Assembly (NCBI GenBank): GCA_037443645.1
Contig: JBBINY010000056.1
Coordinates: 1-16,839, forward strand
Source: UBA2336 sp037443645
Lineage (GTDB): Bacteria; Bacteroidota; Bacteroidia; Cytophagales; Cyclobacteriaceae
Length of the DNA stretch: 16,839 nt
Direction: 5' to 3'
The notes beneath the pieces were generated by a model. The model saw only the letters and a list, made by a program, of their open reading frames with translations, did not search any database and was not told the origin of the DNA. A program made the translations under genes and the position numbers. This document shows, piece after piece, positions 7,409-15,377 of the stretch (position 1 is the first letter of the stretch; every line of letters begins with the position of its first letter).

Positions 7409-8817
7409 TACTTGTTTTCTTTTCTAAATTGTTCAATGATTTTGAACAACGCCTTCTGTGTTTCGAGCTGAGGGAAGAACTCATACAAGGTAGCGTGTCC
7501 TTCAAAATTCAAAATTAATGCATTTTCGAGATAATTAAAGGCTTCCTTAAACTTGCCGGCTTCAATCAGGTAAACGGTCATCCGATAATACAATTCGGGG
7601 TCATCGGGCAGTGCATCAAATCCTTCCAGCAGCACGTTAACGGCTTTTTGATAATCGCCTTGCTCGTAATAAATGAACGACCAGTTCAACCAGATTTCCT
7701 TGTCTTTCGGGTCAAGGCGTGATGCTTCTTCGTAGGCATCAATGCTTGAGACAATATTTCCAACCTTGAATTCGGCATGGGCAATGGCCCTCCAGTATTC
7801 GGGATTTTCGGCATGAAGCTTCAGGGCTTTGTTATAAAAGTGAAGTGCCTGGTACCACTTTTCCTGTTTTTCAAGGCATACCCCGGCACCAAACCAGGCT
7901 TCATCGTACATGGGATCAAGTTTGGCGGCTTTCTGGTAATACTTTAATCCCAATTCAAATTGCTCCAGGCTTTCATAGGCGGCACCAATGGAACAATACA
8001 CTTCGGCACTGGGTCCTTCCAACTCAATGGTTTTCTTGAAGGAATCGAGTGCTTTGGTATACTGACCCAGGTTCATGCACGTGTTGCCCAGGTTAAAGTA
8101 GGCGGAGGCAAATGTGTCGTCAATTGTTAGCGCGTAATCGTAAGCATGCAGCGCTTCTTCAAACTGACCGAGTTTATTGTGAACAATACCCAGGTTATAC
8201 CAGGCTGCTGCCGAGTAAGGATCTTCATCAATAAATTTCTTGTAATACGAAACGCTGCTCTCCAGTTGGCCGGTCAGGTCAAGGCAATAGGCCAGCTCAT
8301 ACAATGCCCCCTCGTGATTAATGTTGTACTCAACCGCTTGCTTGTAGGCCCGGATAGCCTCTTCATACTTTTCCATCGTTTGGTAGGCCAAACCGATGTT
8401 GTAATGGATTTCGTCCTTTTCTTCTGAGAAATCCAGGGCGCGTTCAAAGCACTCAATGGCCTTCGTATGGTTGCTTTGTGCAGAATACAGTGAGCCCTTC
8501 GAAAGCAGAATTTCCGGATCGTTGGGCTGAAGGTTCTCAGCCTGCTCCAACAGGTCAAGGGCTTCTGAAAATTCCTCCAGGTGGGTTAATACCTGAGCCT
8601 TGGCAATTAGCAGCCCGGTGGAGTATGGAAACTGGGAGATAGCCAGGTTAACAGCTTGAAGTGCTTTGTTGTATTTGGTGCGCAGCAGGTAGAATTCAAT
8701 AATCTCCTCAAAGGCTTCCAGGTCAAAATAATCGGCTTTCTTTTTACGAAGATGGTCTTCAAAGCGTTTGATCAGATCGTTCCCCTCATCCTCCCGCCTG
8801 CGGAATTCTTTGGCCAT
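7408..8817 (-). CDS. Tetratricopeptide-repeat protein
   Basis: This 469-residue protein is built almost wholly from 34-residue TPR helical pairs. About eleven or twelve can be counted from residue 35 to the C terminus, with the typical pattern WYNLGxxxxxxGxxxEAxxxYxxALxxDP (for example YFNLGNTCMNLGQYTKALDS). There is no signal peptide or membrane segment, so it should be cytosolic. TPR arrays form superhelical scaffolds that bind other proteins; no enzymatic domain is attached and the partner is unknown. It is the first gene of the tight group with comA, DUF368 and aroE, and its TAA stop overlaps the comA ATG by one base. A good -7 box lies 38 nt upstream. The clear start is ATG 8817; the charged N terminus (MAKEFRRREDEG) fits a cytosolic protein. 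Confidence 0.92.
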   Translation of the reverse strand: MAKEFRRREDEGNDLIKRFEDHLRKKKADYFDLEAFEEIIEFYLLRTKYNKALQAVNLAISQFPYSTGLLIAKAQVLTHLEEFSEALDLLEQAENLQPNDPEILLSKGSLYSAQSNHTKAIECFERALDFSEEKDEIHYNIGLAYQTMEKYEEAIRAYKQAVEYNINHEGALYELAYCLDLTGQLESSVSYYKKFIDEDPYSAAAWYNLGIVHNKLGQFEEALHAYDYALTIDDTFASAYFNLGNTCMNLGQYTKALDSFKKTIELEGPSAEVYCSIGAAYESLEQFELGLKYYQKAAKLDPMYDEAWFGAGVCLEKQEKWYQALHFYNKALKLHAENPEYWRAIAHAEFKVGNIVSSIDAYEEASRLDPKDKEIWLNWSFIYYEQGDYQKAVNVLLEGFDALPDDPELYYRMTVYLIEAGKFKEAFNYLENALILNFEGHATLYEFFPQLETQKALFKIIEQFRKENK

Positions 8818-8854
8818 GTGCTTACGGGTTTGCCCAAGTTAAAAAAATCTATGG

Positions 8855-8862
8855 CAAAAGTA
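8855..8862 (-). promoter_or_regulatory. Candidate -7 box for the TPR-comA-DUF368-aroE operon
   Basis: On the minus strand this reads TACTTTTG, an exact match to the Bacteroidota -7 consensus TAnnTTTG. It lies in the 56-nt gap between the stop of the SDR gene and the TPR start, leaving a leader of about 30 nt. No good TTTG is seen at -33. The identical octamer precedes the polysaccharide operon at 15455. Confidence 0.45.
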
Positions 8863-8873
8863 TTCTAAATATT

Positions 8874-9857
8874 TCATTTTTTGATGGCCAGTGTTTTATA
8901 CCAGCTACAACACCAGTCAAGGCTTTCTTCAAGCGGTTTAAACTGAGCATTGAGTGCGGTGGTAACCTTTTGGTTAGAGTAGAAAAAGCGCGCTTCGGCC
9001 AGTCGGGCGGTTTCGGGTGTGATTAGCGGGTTGGCTCCTGTAAGTGCCGCCCGAACCTGTTCGATCCGGGCAAGCCAGGTGAGCATTCCTTTTGTTAGTT
9101 TGATGTGGGGAGGCTTACGGTTTAACCGTTGGGCCACTGCCTGGAAAAACCCGTGGTAGGAAATTACCCCAGCATTGACGATAAAGCGCTCGCCTTCGTA
9201 ATCTGATTTATAAAGTTTGAGCATGATGCCACTCAGGTCGCGAACATCAACGTAGTTAAGCGAGCCGTCAATGAAAAACGGGTTTTGTTTCCACACGTAT
9301 TTGAACAGCTGTGAGCTGCTTCGGTCCCAGTTGCTCCGCGAAAGGATAATGGAAGGATTTACCATCAGGGTTTGTAGTCCTTCTTCCTGCCCCCGGAATA
9401 CTTCCAGTTCGGCCAGGTATTTTGATTCGGCATACACGCTGTTCAGGGCGCTGCTGGTCCATTTATTTTCTTCAGTAATTATTTCCTGGTTATTCAGACG
9501 CCCCAGTGCAGCAACTGAGCTCACATGCAGCAAGCGCCTGATTCCTAAAAGCAAGCAAGCATCAACTACATTTTTTGTGCCCTCTGTATTTGTAGCAAGC
9601 AATCTTTTTTTGTCGCGAGGGTTAAAGGAAACGCTGGCGGCTGAGTGAATGATGCCGGTAACATCGCGCAGAGCCTCATGGAGAGAAACCGGGTCAAGGA
9701 GATCGGCATTACGCCAGGTTATTCGCTCGTTCACATCGTTAAGGATAGACGTGTCGCTACCGGGGCGCTTTAAGGCAACAAAGGGCATATCTTCGTGGAG
9801 GAGTTGCCGCACCACGTAACTTCCCAGTAAACCGTTTGCTCCGCTTACAGCAATCAT
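8874..9857 (-). CDS. NAD(P)-dependent epimerase/dehydratase (extended SDR family)
   Basis: This is a 327-residue cytosolic protein. The N terminus has the nucleotide-binding loop SGANGLLGSY, with GxxGxxG at residues 6-12. The SDR catalytic residues follow: Ser113/Ser114 in HVSSVAALG, Tyr142 and Lys146 in YAESK. The DVTGIIHSAASVSF segment (65-78) is typical of the extended SDR group that includes sugar-nucleotide epimerases/dehydratases and dihydroflavonol-reductase-like enzymes. It resembles the latter more than GalE or RfbB by the ALKRPGSDTS stretch after strand 2, but the substrate cannot be set. It starts at ATG 9857, 9 nt after the phosphatase stop, so it is probably the last gene of the polysaccharide operon. 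It could equally be a general oxidoreductase that merely shares the transcript. Confidence 0.85.
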   Translation of the reverse strand: MIAVSGANGLLGSYVVRQLLHEDMPFVALKRPGSDTSILNDVNERITWRNADLLDPVSLHEALRDVTGIIHSAASVSFNPRDKKRLLATNTEGTKNVVDACLLLGIRRLLHVSSVAALGRLNNQEIITEENKWTSSALNSVYAESKYLAELEVFRGQEEGLQTLMVNPSIILSRSNWDRSSSQLFKYVWKQNPFFIDGSLNYVDVRDLSGIMLKLYKSDYEGERFIVNAGVISYHGFFQAVAQRLNRKPPHIKLTKGMLTWLARIEQVRAALTGANPLITPETARLAEARFFYSNQKVTTALNAQFKPLEESLDWCCSWYKTLAIKK

Positions 9858-9866
9858 GCGTGTTGA

Positions 9867-10598
9867 TTATGTCAACGAATTGTTGAGGAGCGGTAAAGAT
9901 AAAACTTTTTGACAGAGGCTTGTGGGAAGGGTTTGCCGCATGAGTTGCAGATGAGATGCATGATGGCAATCGCTACCTACAAAATGAACCCACTTGTTTT
10001 CGATAAGCTTCCGGGCAAGGGTTTGTGCGGGTTTGGAATAATAGCCTGACAGTGAATTGAGGTTAAGTTGAAATAAAACGCCCCGGTTAATCAGGTCTTC
10101 GAGTTTATCCGGATTTTGTTGAAGAAATACAGATCGCTCAGGGTGAGCCAATACGGGTTTGTAGCCCTGGGTGGTAAGCATAAAAATAAACTCTTTCAGG
10201 TTCAGCGGCTCAACCATGAAGTTGGTTTCAATCAGCAGGTACCTGGAGCCAAACGTGAGCATTGGAGCATTGTGCTTTACCTGTTGCACTAATTCTTCAT
10301 CCAGGTAATATTCTGCGGCAGCTTCAACCTGTATGGTAACTTCCTTTTGTGCAAGGTAGGTTTGTAATTCAGCCAGTTTGGTTTGAATAGTTTCCGGGGT
10401 ATTCCGGTAGCTAGCGCTTATCACATGGGGTGTGGTGATGAGTTTTTTGTATCCCAGGGATTGAAATTCCCGGATGATTCCTTCGGCCTCTTCAAAGGAT
10501 TTTACACCATCATCCAGCCCCGGCAGCAAGTGTGAATGAATGTCAACACGTATCGGATTTTCCTGTGAGGCTTTCTTCCTGAAGAACCAACTAAACAC
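9867..10598 (-). CDS. Tyrosine-protein phosphatase, CpsB/YwqE type (PHP fold)
   Basis: This 243-residue cytosolic phosphatase should remove phosphate from the tyrosine cluster of the neighbouring Wzc-like kinase, resetting polysaccharide export. The metal-binding PHP motifs are all visible: VDIHSHLLPGLDDG (18-31, His21 and His23), TTPH (55-58), an AAAEYY segment with a ligand Glu, AHPERS in the second half, and GSDCHH (208-213, Asp210 and His212). These bind the manganese-type metal centre of CpsB and YwqE. The start is GTG 10598; no in-frame ATG precedes the catalytic motif and the MFSWFFRKK beginning resembles other family members. The gene overlaps the kinase stop by 8 nt, so kinase and phosphatase are probably translationally coupled. 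Function is strongly supported by the partner gene. Confidence 0.92.
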   Translation of the reverse strand: MFSWFFRKKASQENPIRVDIHSHLLPGLDDGVKSFEEAEGIIREFQSLGYKKLITTPHVISASYRNTPETIQTKLAELQTYLAQKEVTIQVEAAAEYYLDEELVQQVKHNAPMLTFGSRYLLIETNFMVEPLNLKEFIFMLTTQGYKPVLAHPERSVFLQQNPDKLEDLINRGVLFQLNLNSLSGYYSKPAQTLARKLIENKWVHFVGSDCHHASHLQLMRQTLPTSLCQKVLSLPLLNNSLT

Positions 10599-12948
10599 TT
10601 CGCTTGAAAATTGATGTTAGCAGGTTGCTTTTACGGTCTTCATAATATCCATAACCATAGGCGGTTTCTGAAGTGGGTGGCAAAGCATTTACAACAGCCG
10701 TGATATTATTGAATTTATTAATTCGCACAATTCGCTGGAGGTTATGAATAAACTCTTTGCGCGAGTAATTGGCCCTGAATACATACACTGAAATATCGGC
10801 ATGCTTCATGGCCATAATGCCATCGGTAACTAGCCCGACAGGCGGTGTGTCCAGTATAATGAAGTCGTACGTTTCCTTCAGTTCATTCAGCATGGCAGTA
10901 AACTCACCATTCAGCAGGAGTTCGGCCGGGTTTGGCGGATGAGGTCCTGAAGGGATAAAATCAAAGTTTTCGATGGGGGTTTTAATGATGCATTCCTGCC
11001 ATGTGGTTTTGCGGATCAGGGTGGTGCTAACGCCCTTGTTGAGATCAGAGCCGTTGGCCGGCAGGTTTGATTTTGGCTTTCGCATGTCAAGATCCAGTAA
11101 CACAACTTTCTTCCTTGAGAGGGCAACAATGCCTCCAAGGTTCATGGCTAAAAACGATTTCCCTTCTCCGGAAACCGTAGAGGATATGGCAACTATTTTT
11201 CGCGTGGCTGCCGGGTTGAAAAAATCCAGGTTAGTACGGAGTGTTCGGATGGCCTCACTCACCATCGACTTGGGATGATTCATGATGAATACCCCTGTAG
11301 TTTCAGTACCCCTGAAGGCAGGCACAACACCCAGCAAAGGTACTCCGGCTGAGCGCTCCACTTCGTATACATTCGTAATTTTATCATTCACCAGGTATAA
11401 CACGCCAACAAAAACAAACGAGAGCACAATTCCGGCAACAAACCCGACACCGTAAATAAGCAGCCGTTGCGGTGAAATAGGTTTTTGGGGCAGGTCGGCT
11501 GTTGACAGAATTTTGAAATCAGGGGTACTTCCGGCTTTGGCAATTTCAAACTCTGATTTGCGCTGCATCAGCGTGAGGTACAGCTCTTCATAGAGTTTAT
11601 AATACCTTGCTTTTTTGCTGAATTGGGTGTTCTTGTCCGGCATGCTGGCAAATTCGTTTTCCAGTGATGTTTTTGATTTGGTCAGGTCTTGCATCCGTTT
11701 TAACAGGTCAACCTTCAATTCAGAAAGTTCTGTATAGACCTTTTTTCGAAGACTTTCAATCTCTGCTCCCTTCTGGCGGAATGCGAATGTATTCTCACTG
11801 TAGGAGAGTTTCATTTTGTCCATATCCAGGTAAAGCTCCTGCAGTTTTTCAATATTTTTATTGACATAATCCGGAAAGAGTGCCCGCTGTGAGACGCTTA
11901 CGTAGAATTCATTACCGCCAAGTCCGTCCATTAACCGGTTCACTTCGCCTATCCGCCTGTTGGTTTCAAAACGTTGCGAATCAATCTTGTTGATCAGCGT
12001 AATCGTTCGCTTAAGGTCATCATTCAGGTTGCTGGTTTTATTCTTTAGTGTAAAGTTTTCAAAATAATCTTCGAACTGCCCCATCTGTTGTTCAATCTGG
12101 CTGAGCTCGTTGTTCAGCCAGTTAATCTTTTGCAGATTGGCCAGGTTCTTTTGTTCATTGCTGTAAAGTAGGTAAATGGAGTCAATTCCATTAACCAGGT
12201 CCTGTGCTTTAAACGGATTGCTGTCACGGAACGACACCCGGATGGTATTGGCGTTTATATTCAGTGGCTCAACGGTAAGGTTGTTCAAAATGGATTCCAG
12301 CAAAGCCCGTTTGCTGTTAACAACAAAGGAGTATTGGTTGTCAGGATCAAAACCCGGAGATGTTTTTTTTCTGATCGTGAAGGAAAAATCTGGAGTAACC
12401 AATGGTTTGTCGAACTCGCCCTCGTAGGCAGTTGCAAAGGACGGTAGCCGCAGGCGGTAGCCGGTGCCATTGGTTGGTTCGATGAGGAAAAGATTGTCGT
12501 AATAAGCTGGGTTGGTGATGCGGTGCTCTACAACAAACGGGGAGCTGGTGTGTAACTCGGTGTTTAGAATTTTACCAATGCTGAAATAACTTACATACAG
12601 ATTCAGTGAGTCAATTACACTGCTTAAGAATAATTTTGATTTGATGGTTTCAATTTCGGCTGAGATCAGGTTAACGTTTTGCCGTTCGGGTGCCAGTTCG
12701 CGGATACCCAATTCGGTGGCATCCTGCTTTACGTCCAGTTTTATTTCTGAAGCCGATTCATACAGGTCTTTGGTGTACCGGAGGTAGAAATAGGCTGTTG
12801 CGTTAGCCAGTAGAATAATCAGAATAATCCAGGCCAGGTTCGCCCTTGCAATGATTCTAAGTTTGTTAAAATCAATGGCATCGGCTGAGGTTTGGGATAT
12901 GTTCTTTTCCGGACTCACGGTAAAGCTACTACAAGGTTGATATGACAA
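10591..12948 (-). CDS. Wzc-like polysaccharide co-polymerase / BY-family tyrosine autokinase
   Basis: This 785-residue inner-membrane protein controls chain length and export of a surface polysaccharide and phosphorylates itself on tyrosine. It has a first membrane helix (about 37-56), a large periplasmic Wzz/GNVR region with a coiled-coil section (about 270-460), a second membrane helix (about 493-517), then a cytosolic BY-kinase domain. The kinase shows Walker A STVSGEGKS (GEGK at 594-597), Walker A' VVLLDLDMRKP, and Walker B FIILDTPPVG. The C terminus carries a tyrosine cluster (Tyr764, 766, 768, 769), the usual autophosphorylation site. The membrane and kinase parts are fused in one chain, as in Proteobacteria, rather than split as in Gram-positives. 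The start is TTG 12948, overlapping the Wza-like gene by 20 nt; GTG 12918 is a possible alternative. Confidence 0.94.
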   Translation of the reverse strand: MSYQPCSSFTVSPEKNISQTSADAIDFNKLRIIARANLAWIILIILLANATAYFYLRYTKDLYESASEIKLDVKQDATELGIRELAPERQNVNLISAEIETIKSKLFLSSVIDSLNLYVSYFSIGKILNTELHTSSPFVVEHRITNPAYYDNLFLIEPTNGTGYRLRLPSFATAYEGEFDKPLVTPDFSFTIRKKTSPGFDPDNQYSFVVNSKRALLESILNNLTVEPLNINANTIRVSFRDSNPFKAQDLVNGIDSIYLLYSNEQKNLANLQKINWLNNELSQIEQQMGQFEDYFENFTLKNKTSNLNDDLKRTITLINKIDSQRFETNRRIGEVNRLMDGLGGNEFYVSVSQRALFPDYVNKNIEKLQELYLDMDKMKLSYSENTFAFRQKGAEIESLRKKVYTELSELKVDLLKRMQDLTKSKTSLENEFASMPDKNTQFSKKARYYKLYEELYLTLMQRKSEFEIAKAGSTPDFKILSTADLPQKPISPQRLLIYGVGFVAGIVLSFVFVGVLYLVNDKITNVYEVERSAGVPLLGVVPAFRGTETTGVFIMNHPKSMVSEAIRTLRTNLDFFNPAATRKIVAISSTVSGEGKSFLAMNLGGIVALSRKKVVLLDLDMRKPKSNLPANGSDLNKGVSTTLIRKTTWQECIIKTPIENFDFIPSGPHPPNPAELLLNGEFTAMLNELKETYDFIILDTPPVGLVTDGIMAMKHADISVYVFRANYSRKEFIHNLQRIVRINKFNNITAVVNALPPTSETAYGYGYYEDRKSNLLTSIFKRSV

Positions 12949-13690
12949 GGATTAACGTGCTAAGGCTGGTAACGAGCGATATCAGGCTCACATAATCGCT
13001 AAGAGCTTCACTTACCGGCCTTCTGATCGGCTCCACATACACAATGTCTCCTGGTTGCAGAATCATATTGGTGCGTGTATAGCCTTCAAGGGTGCTCAGG
13101 TCGGCTACAAAAAATTCCTGGCCCCTCAACACCCGGATGTTGTGTGCCTTGGAATTGCGGTCAAGTCCACCGGCTAAAGCAATGGCCTCCACCAGTGACA
13201 CATTGTCGTTTTCCAGCGGAACAACTTTACTAACCGGCAAACCCAGTACAATTACCCTTTTGTTGGTAAAGGTGAGGGTGACAAACGGACTTGTATAAAA
13301 CTCAGCGTATGCTTTTTGAAGGATTTCTTCCGTCTGGCGGATGGTGAGACCGGTTACTTTCAACTCACCAACCATCGGGAATTTGGCTATGCCATTAACA
13401 TCAACGAGGTAACTTGGATCAGGCCGGAGTTGGGTGGTTTGTGTGGGCAGTTCGCGCAACAGATTATAGTCCGGGTCGATGATCAACTCGCCTTTGTTGG
13501 TGTACACCCTGAGTTTCAGCAGGTCATTCGGTTGAATTACATAGTTGCGCTCAACCGCAGCAGCTTGTTGTTGCAAGGTTGTGGTGTCATCATACTTAAA
13601 CATAACGTTTTGTCTGTATGAGGCGCAGGAAGACAGGAGCACGCCTGGTACAAGCAACAGAAAGATCCCTTTAAAAGACTTTTTAGTCAC
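12929..13690 (-). CDS. Wza-like polysaccharide export lipoprotein
   Basis: This 253-residue lipoprotein likely forms the outer-membrane exit channel. A lipobox (LSSC, Cys22) ends the signal peptide MTKKSFKGIFLLLVPGVLL. The Poly_export domain follows (NYVIQPNDLLKLRVYT, about 49-64, then DVNGIAKFPMVGELKVTGL), and a SLBB-type segment (RVIVLGLPVSK, SLVEAIALAGGL, LQPGDIVYVEP). A hydrophobic C-terminal helix (about 228-253) may be the membrane-crossing part, as in E. coli Wza. It is shorter than the 379-residue E. coli protein, having fewer SLBB repeats, which is usual in Bacteroidota. The start is GTG 13690, required to give a complete lipoprotein signal. The neighbouring Wzc-like kinase is its inner-membrane partner. 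Confidence 0.93.
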   Translation of the reverse strand: MTKKSFKGIFLLLVPGVLLSSCASYRQNVMFKYDDTTTLQQQAAAVERNYVIQPNDLLKLRVYTNKGELIIDPDYNLLRELPTQTTQLRPDPSYLVDVNGIAKFPMVGELKVTGLTIRQTEEILQKAYAEFYTSPFVTLTFTNKRVIVLGLPVSKVVPLENDNVSLVEAIALAGGLDRNSKAHNIRVLRGQEFFVADLSTLEGYTRTNMILQPGDIVYVEPIRRPVSEALSDYVSLISLVTSLSTLILVISTL

Positions 13691-13701
13691 AGTAAACGCA
13701 G

Positions 13702-14256
13702 TTAAGCCCGCGAAATTACAGATTTTCCCAACAAATCAGCCAGCGTGGGGAGGTTGCTGTCTTTGGCAGACAGGATGGGGTTATCAAAGGGCCAGGGTAT
13801 GGCAAGTTGAGGATCGTTCCAGATAATGCCTGCTTCGGAAGCCGGCTGGTAACTTGACGTACTCTTATAAATAAAAAGTGAATCGTCAAGCGCTGCAAAG
13901 CCATGTGCAAACCCTTCCGGCACCAGCAGCATATTATGGCGATGTGAATCAAGTGTGCAGCTGTGCCACTTGCCAAACGTGGAAGAACCTTTTCGTAAAT
14001 CAACGACTACATCCTGCACGTTGCCCTGTAGCACGCAAACTAATTTAGCCTGCTGGTGCGGGGCGCGCTGAAAATGCAGGCCCCGTACCACACCTTTTTT
14101 AGAGAATGATATATTTTCTTGTGTGAAGTTTTCTGTTATCCCGGCTTTGGCGAAATCATTTTTCTTAAATAATTCAAAAAACCATCCCCGGTTATCTGTG
14201 TGAACCTCCGGGATGATTTCAATCAGTCCACCAATTCCTGTTTCGAGTATTTGCAT
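13702..14256 (-). CDS. rfbC: dTDP-4-dehydrorhamnose 3,5-epimerase
   Basis: RfbC (RmlC) inverts C3 and C5 of dTDP-4-keto-6-deoxyglucose, the third of four steps to dTDP-L-rhamnose. This 184-residue cupin has the family length and motifs: DNRGWFFELF (21-30), VVRGLHFQ (57-63) with the catalytic His61, QAKLVCVLQG (69-78) with the phosphate-binding Lys71, DVVVDLRKGS (82-91), PEGFAHGF (113-120), and Tyr130 in FIYKST, the expected acid. The tail has ILSAKDSNLPTL, matching the LSxKD region. The ATG at 14256 is 8 nt after the glycosyltransferase stop. Its partners rfbA, rfbB and rfbD are not in the window, so they must lie elsewhere if rhamnose is really made. Family members that epimerise other dTDP-sugars exist, but nothing here argues for that. 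Confidence 0.94.
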   Translation of the reverse strand: MQILETGIGGLIEIIPEVHTDNRGWFFELFKKNDFAKAGITENFTQENISFSKKGVVRGLHFQRAPHQQAKLVCVLQGNVQDVVVDLRKGSSTFGKWHSCTLDSHRHNMLLVPEGFAHGFAALDDSLFIYKSTSSYQPASEAGIIWNDPQLAIPWPFDNPILSAKDSNLPTLADLLGKSVISRA

Positions 14257-14264
14257 GTTGGCTC

Positions 14265-15377
14265 TTAAGAACCGGGTTCGATTTCCGAAAGAGCTTCAAG
14301 GTATTTATTTATGACGAGAGATTCGTCATATTGGGTTTCCATTTTCTTTCTGCCATTCCGCCCGAGTTGAATGAGCACATCTTCGCTGAGGGTTGTAATG
14401 TGGCGCATCTTATCGGCCAGGTCATTTGAATCTTTCAGGTTACACAAGAAACCGTTCACCTGGTCATCCACTACCTGGTTGCAACCAGGCACATTCGTGG
14501 CAATAATCGGTCTGGAAATGCTGGCGGCTTCAAGCAGGGTTCGGGGGGTTCCTTCGCGATAGGAGGGAAGCACTACGCAGTCGGCCTGTTGAATGAAATT
14601 TCGGACGTCTTCGGTGGTGCCTAAGTACTCAATAGTTCCTGACTGGATCCATTGGTCAATAAGCGTTTTACTGATGCCCCGCTTATGTTCCTGGTCAATT
14701 GCCCCAAGCACCTGGAACCTGGCATCAAGCCCCTCGGATTTAAGTTTCTTAACCGCATCAACATATTCCAACACACCTTTATCGGTAATTAGTCTGGAGA
14801 TTAAAAGAAACGTAAAGGTACTGTTGCGGTTGACGGGGGCAGGAGTAAATCGCTTCAGGTCAATACCCGAACCCGGCACAAGGTCTACCGCGTTTTGGGC
14901 AACCAGTTTTCTGTTCAGGAACAGGTTCAGGTCGTCAGGGTTTTGAAAGAATACCTTATTGGCAAAGCGAAAACTAAGGCGGTACAGGAAAACAGCAACG
15001 CGTGAAATGAAATCATTCTTAAGGAATACGGTTCCTAATCCGCACACATTATTGATAACCGGAATGCGTAACCATGCTGCAGCCAGTGTTCCATATACAT
15101 TCGGCTTAATCGTATAATGGAGAATAACATCGGGTTTTATTCGTTTGTAAATTGACCGCAATTCAAAAGTAAGAGCAATGTCTTTAAGCGGGTTGGCACC
15201 CCGGCTGTCCATTGTAACCTGATGATGGAGGCAGCCGATTTCAGTTAGGCGGGGTGTATAGTCGTCAATCGGGGCAACGGTATGAACTTCATGGCCTTTG
15301 GCCTGCAAGGATTTGATCAGATTCATCCTGAAATTGAAGATATTCCAGGATGTATTGAGCACAACGGCAACTCGCAT
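14265..15377 (-). CDS. Glycosyltransferase family 4 (GT-B fold)
   Basis: This is a 370-residue cytosolic or membrane-associated sugar transferase with two Rossmann-like halves. The N-terminal acceptor domain (MRVAVVLNTSWNIFNFR, then ILHYTIKPNVYG and VCGLGT) resembles glycosyltransferases that extend undecaprenyl-diphosphate-linked sugars, such as PglA-like enzymes. The C-terminal donor domain has LLISRLITDKGVLEYVDAV (191-209) and the GT4 signature E-x7-E (EGTPRTLLE, Glu275 and Glu283), which contacts the nucleotide-sugar. Donor and acceptor cannot be told; rhamnose is a possibility because rfbC is next, but that is only context. ATG 15377 is the first gene of the polysaccharide operon, about 80 nt after a promoter candidate, and divergent from hflX. 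Confidence 0.92.
   Translation of the reverse strand: MRVAVVLNTSWNIFNFRMNLIKSLQAKGHEVHTVAPIDDYTPRLTEIGCLHHQVTMDSRGANPLKDIALTFELRSIYKRIKPDVILHYTIKPNVYGTLAAAWLRIPVINNVCGLGTVFLKNDFISRVAVFLYRLSFRFANKVFFQNPDDLNLFLNRKLVAQNAVDLVPGSGIDLKRFTPAPVNRNSTFTFLLISRLITDKGVLEYVDAVKKLKSEGLDARFQVLGAIDQEHKRGISKTLIDQWIQSGTIEYLGTTEDVRNFIQQADCVVLPSYREGTPRTLLEAASISRPIIATNVPGCNQVVDDQVNGFLCNLKDSNDLADKMRHITTLSEDVLIQLGRNGRKKMETQYDESLVINKYLEALSEIEPGS

Noticed and set aside
14474..14489. Perfect 16-nt palindrome CCTGGTTGCAACCAGG
   Set aside because: It lies inside the glycosyltransferase coding sequence, where it encodes the conserved PGCNQVV segment. A single intragenic palindrome with no T-run or repeat copies is best read as chance.
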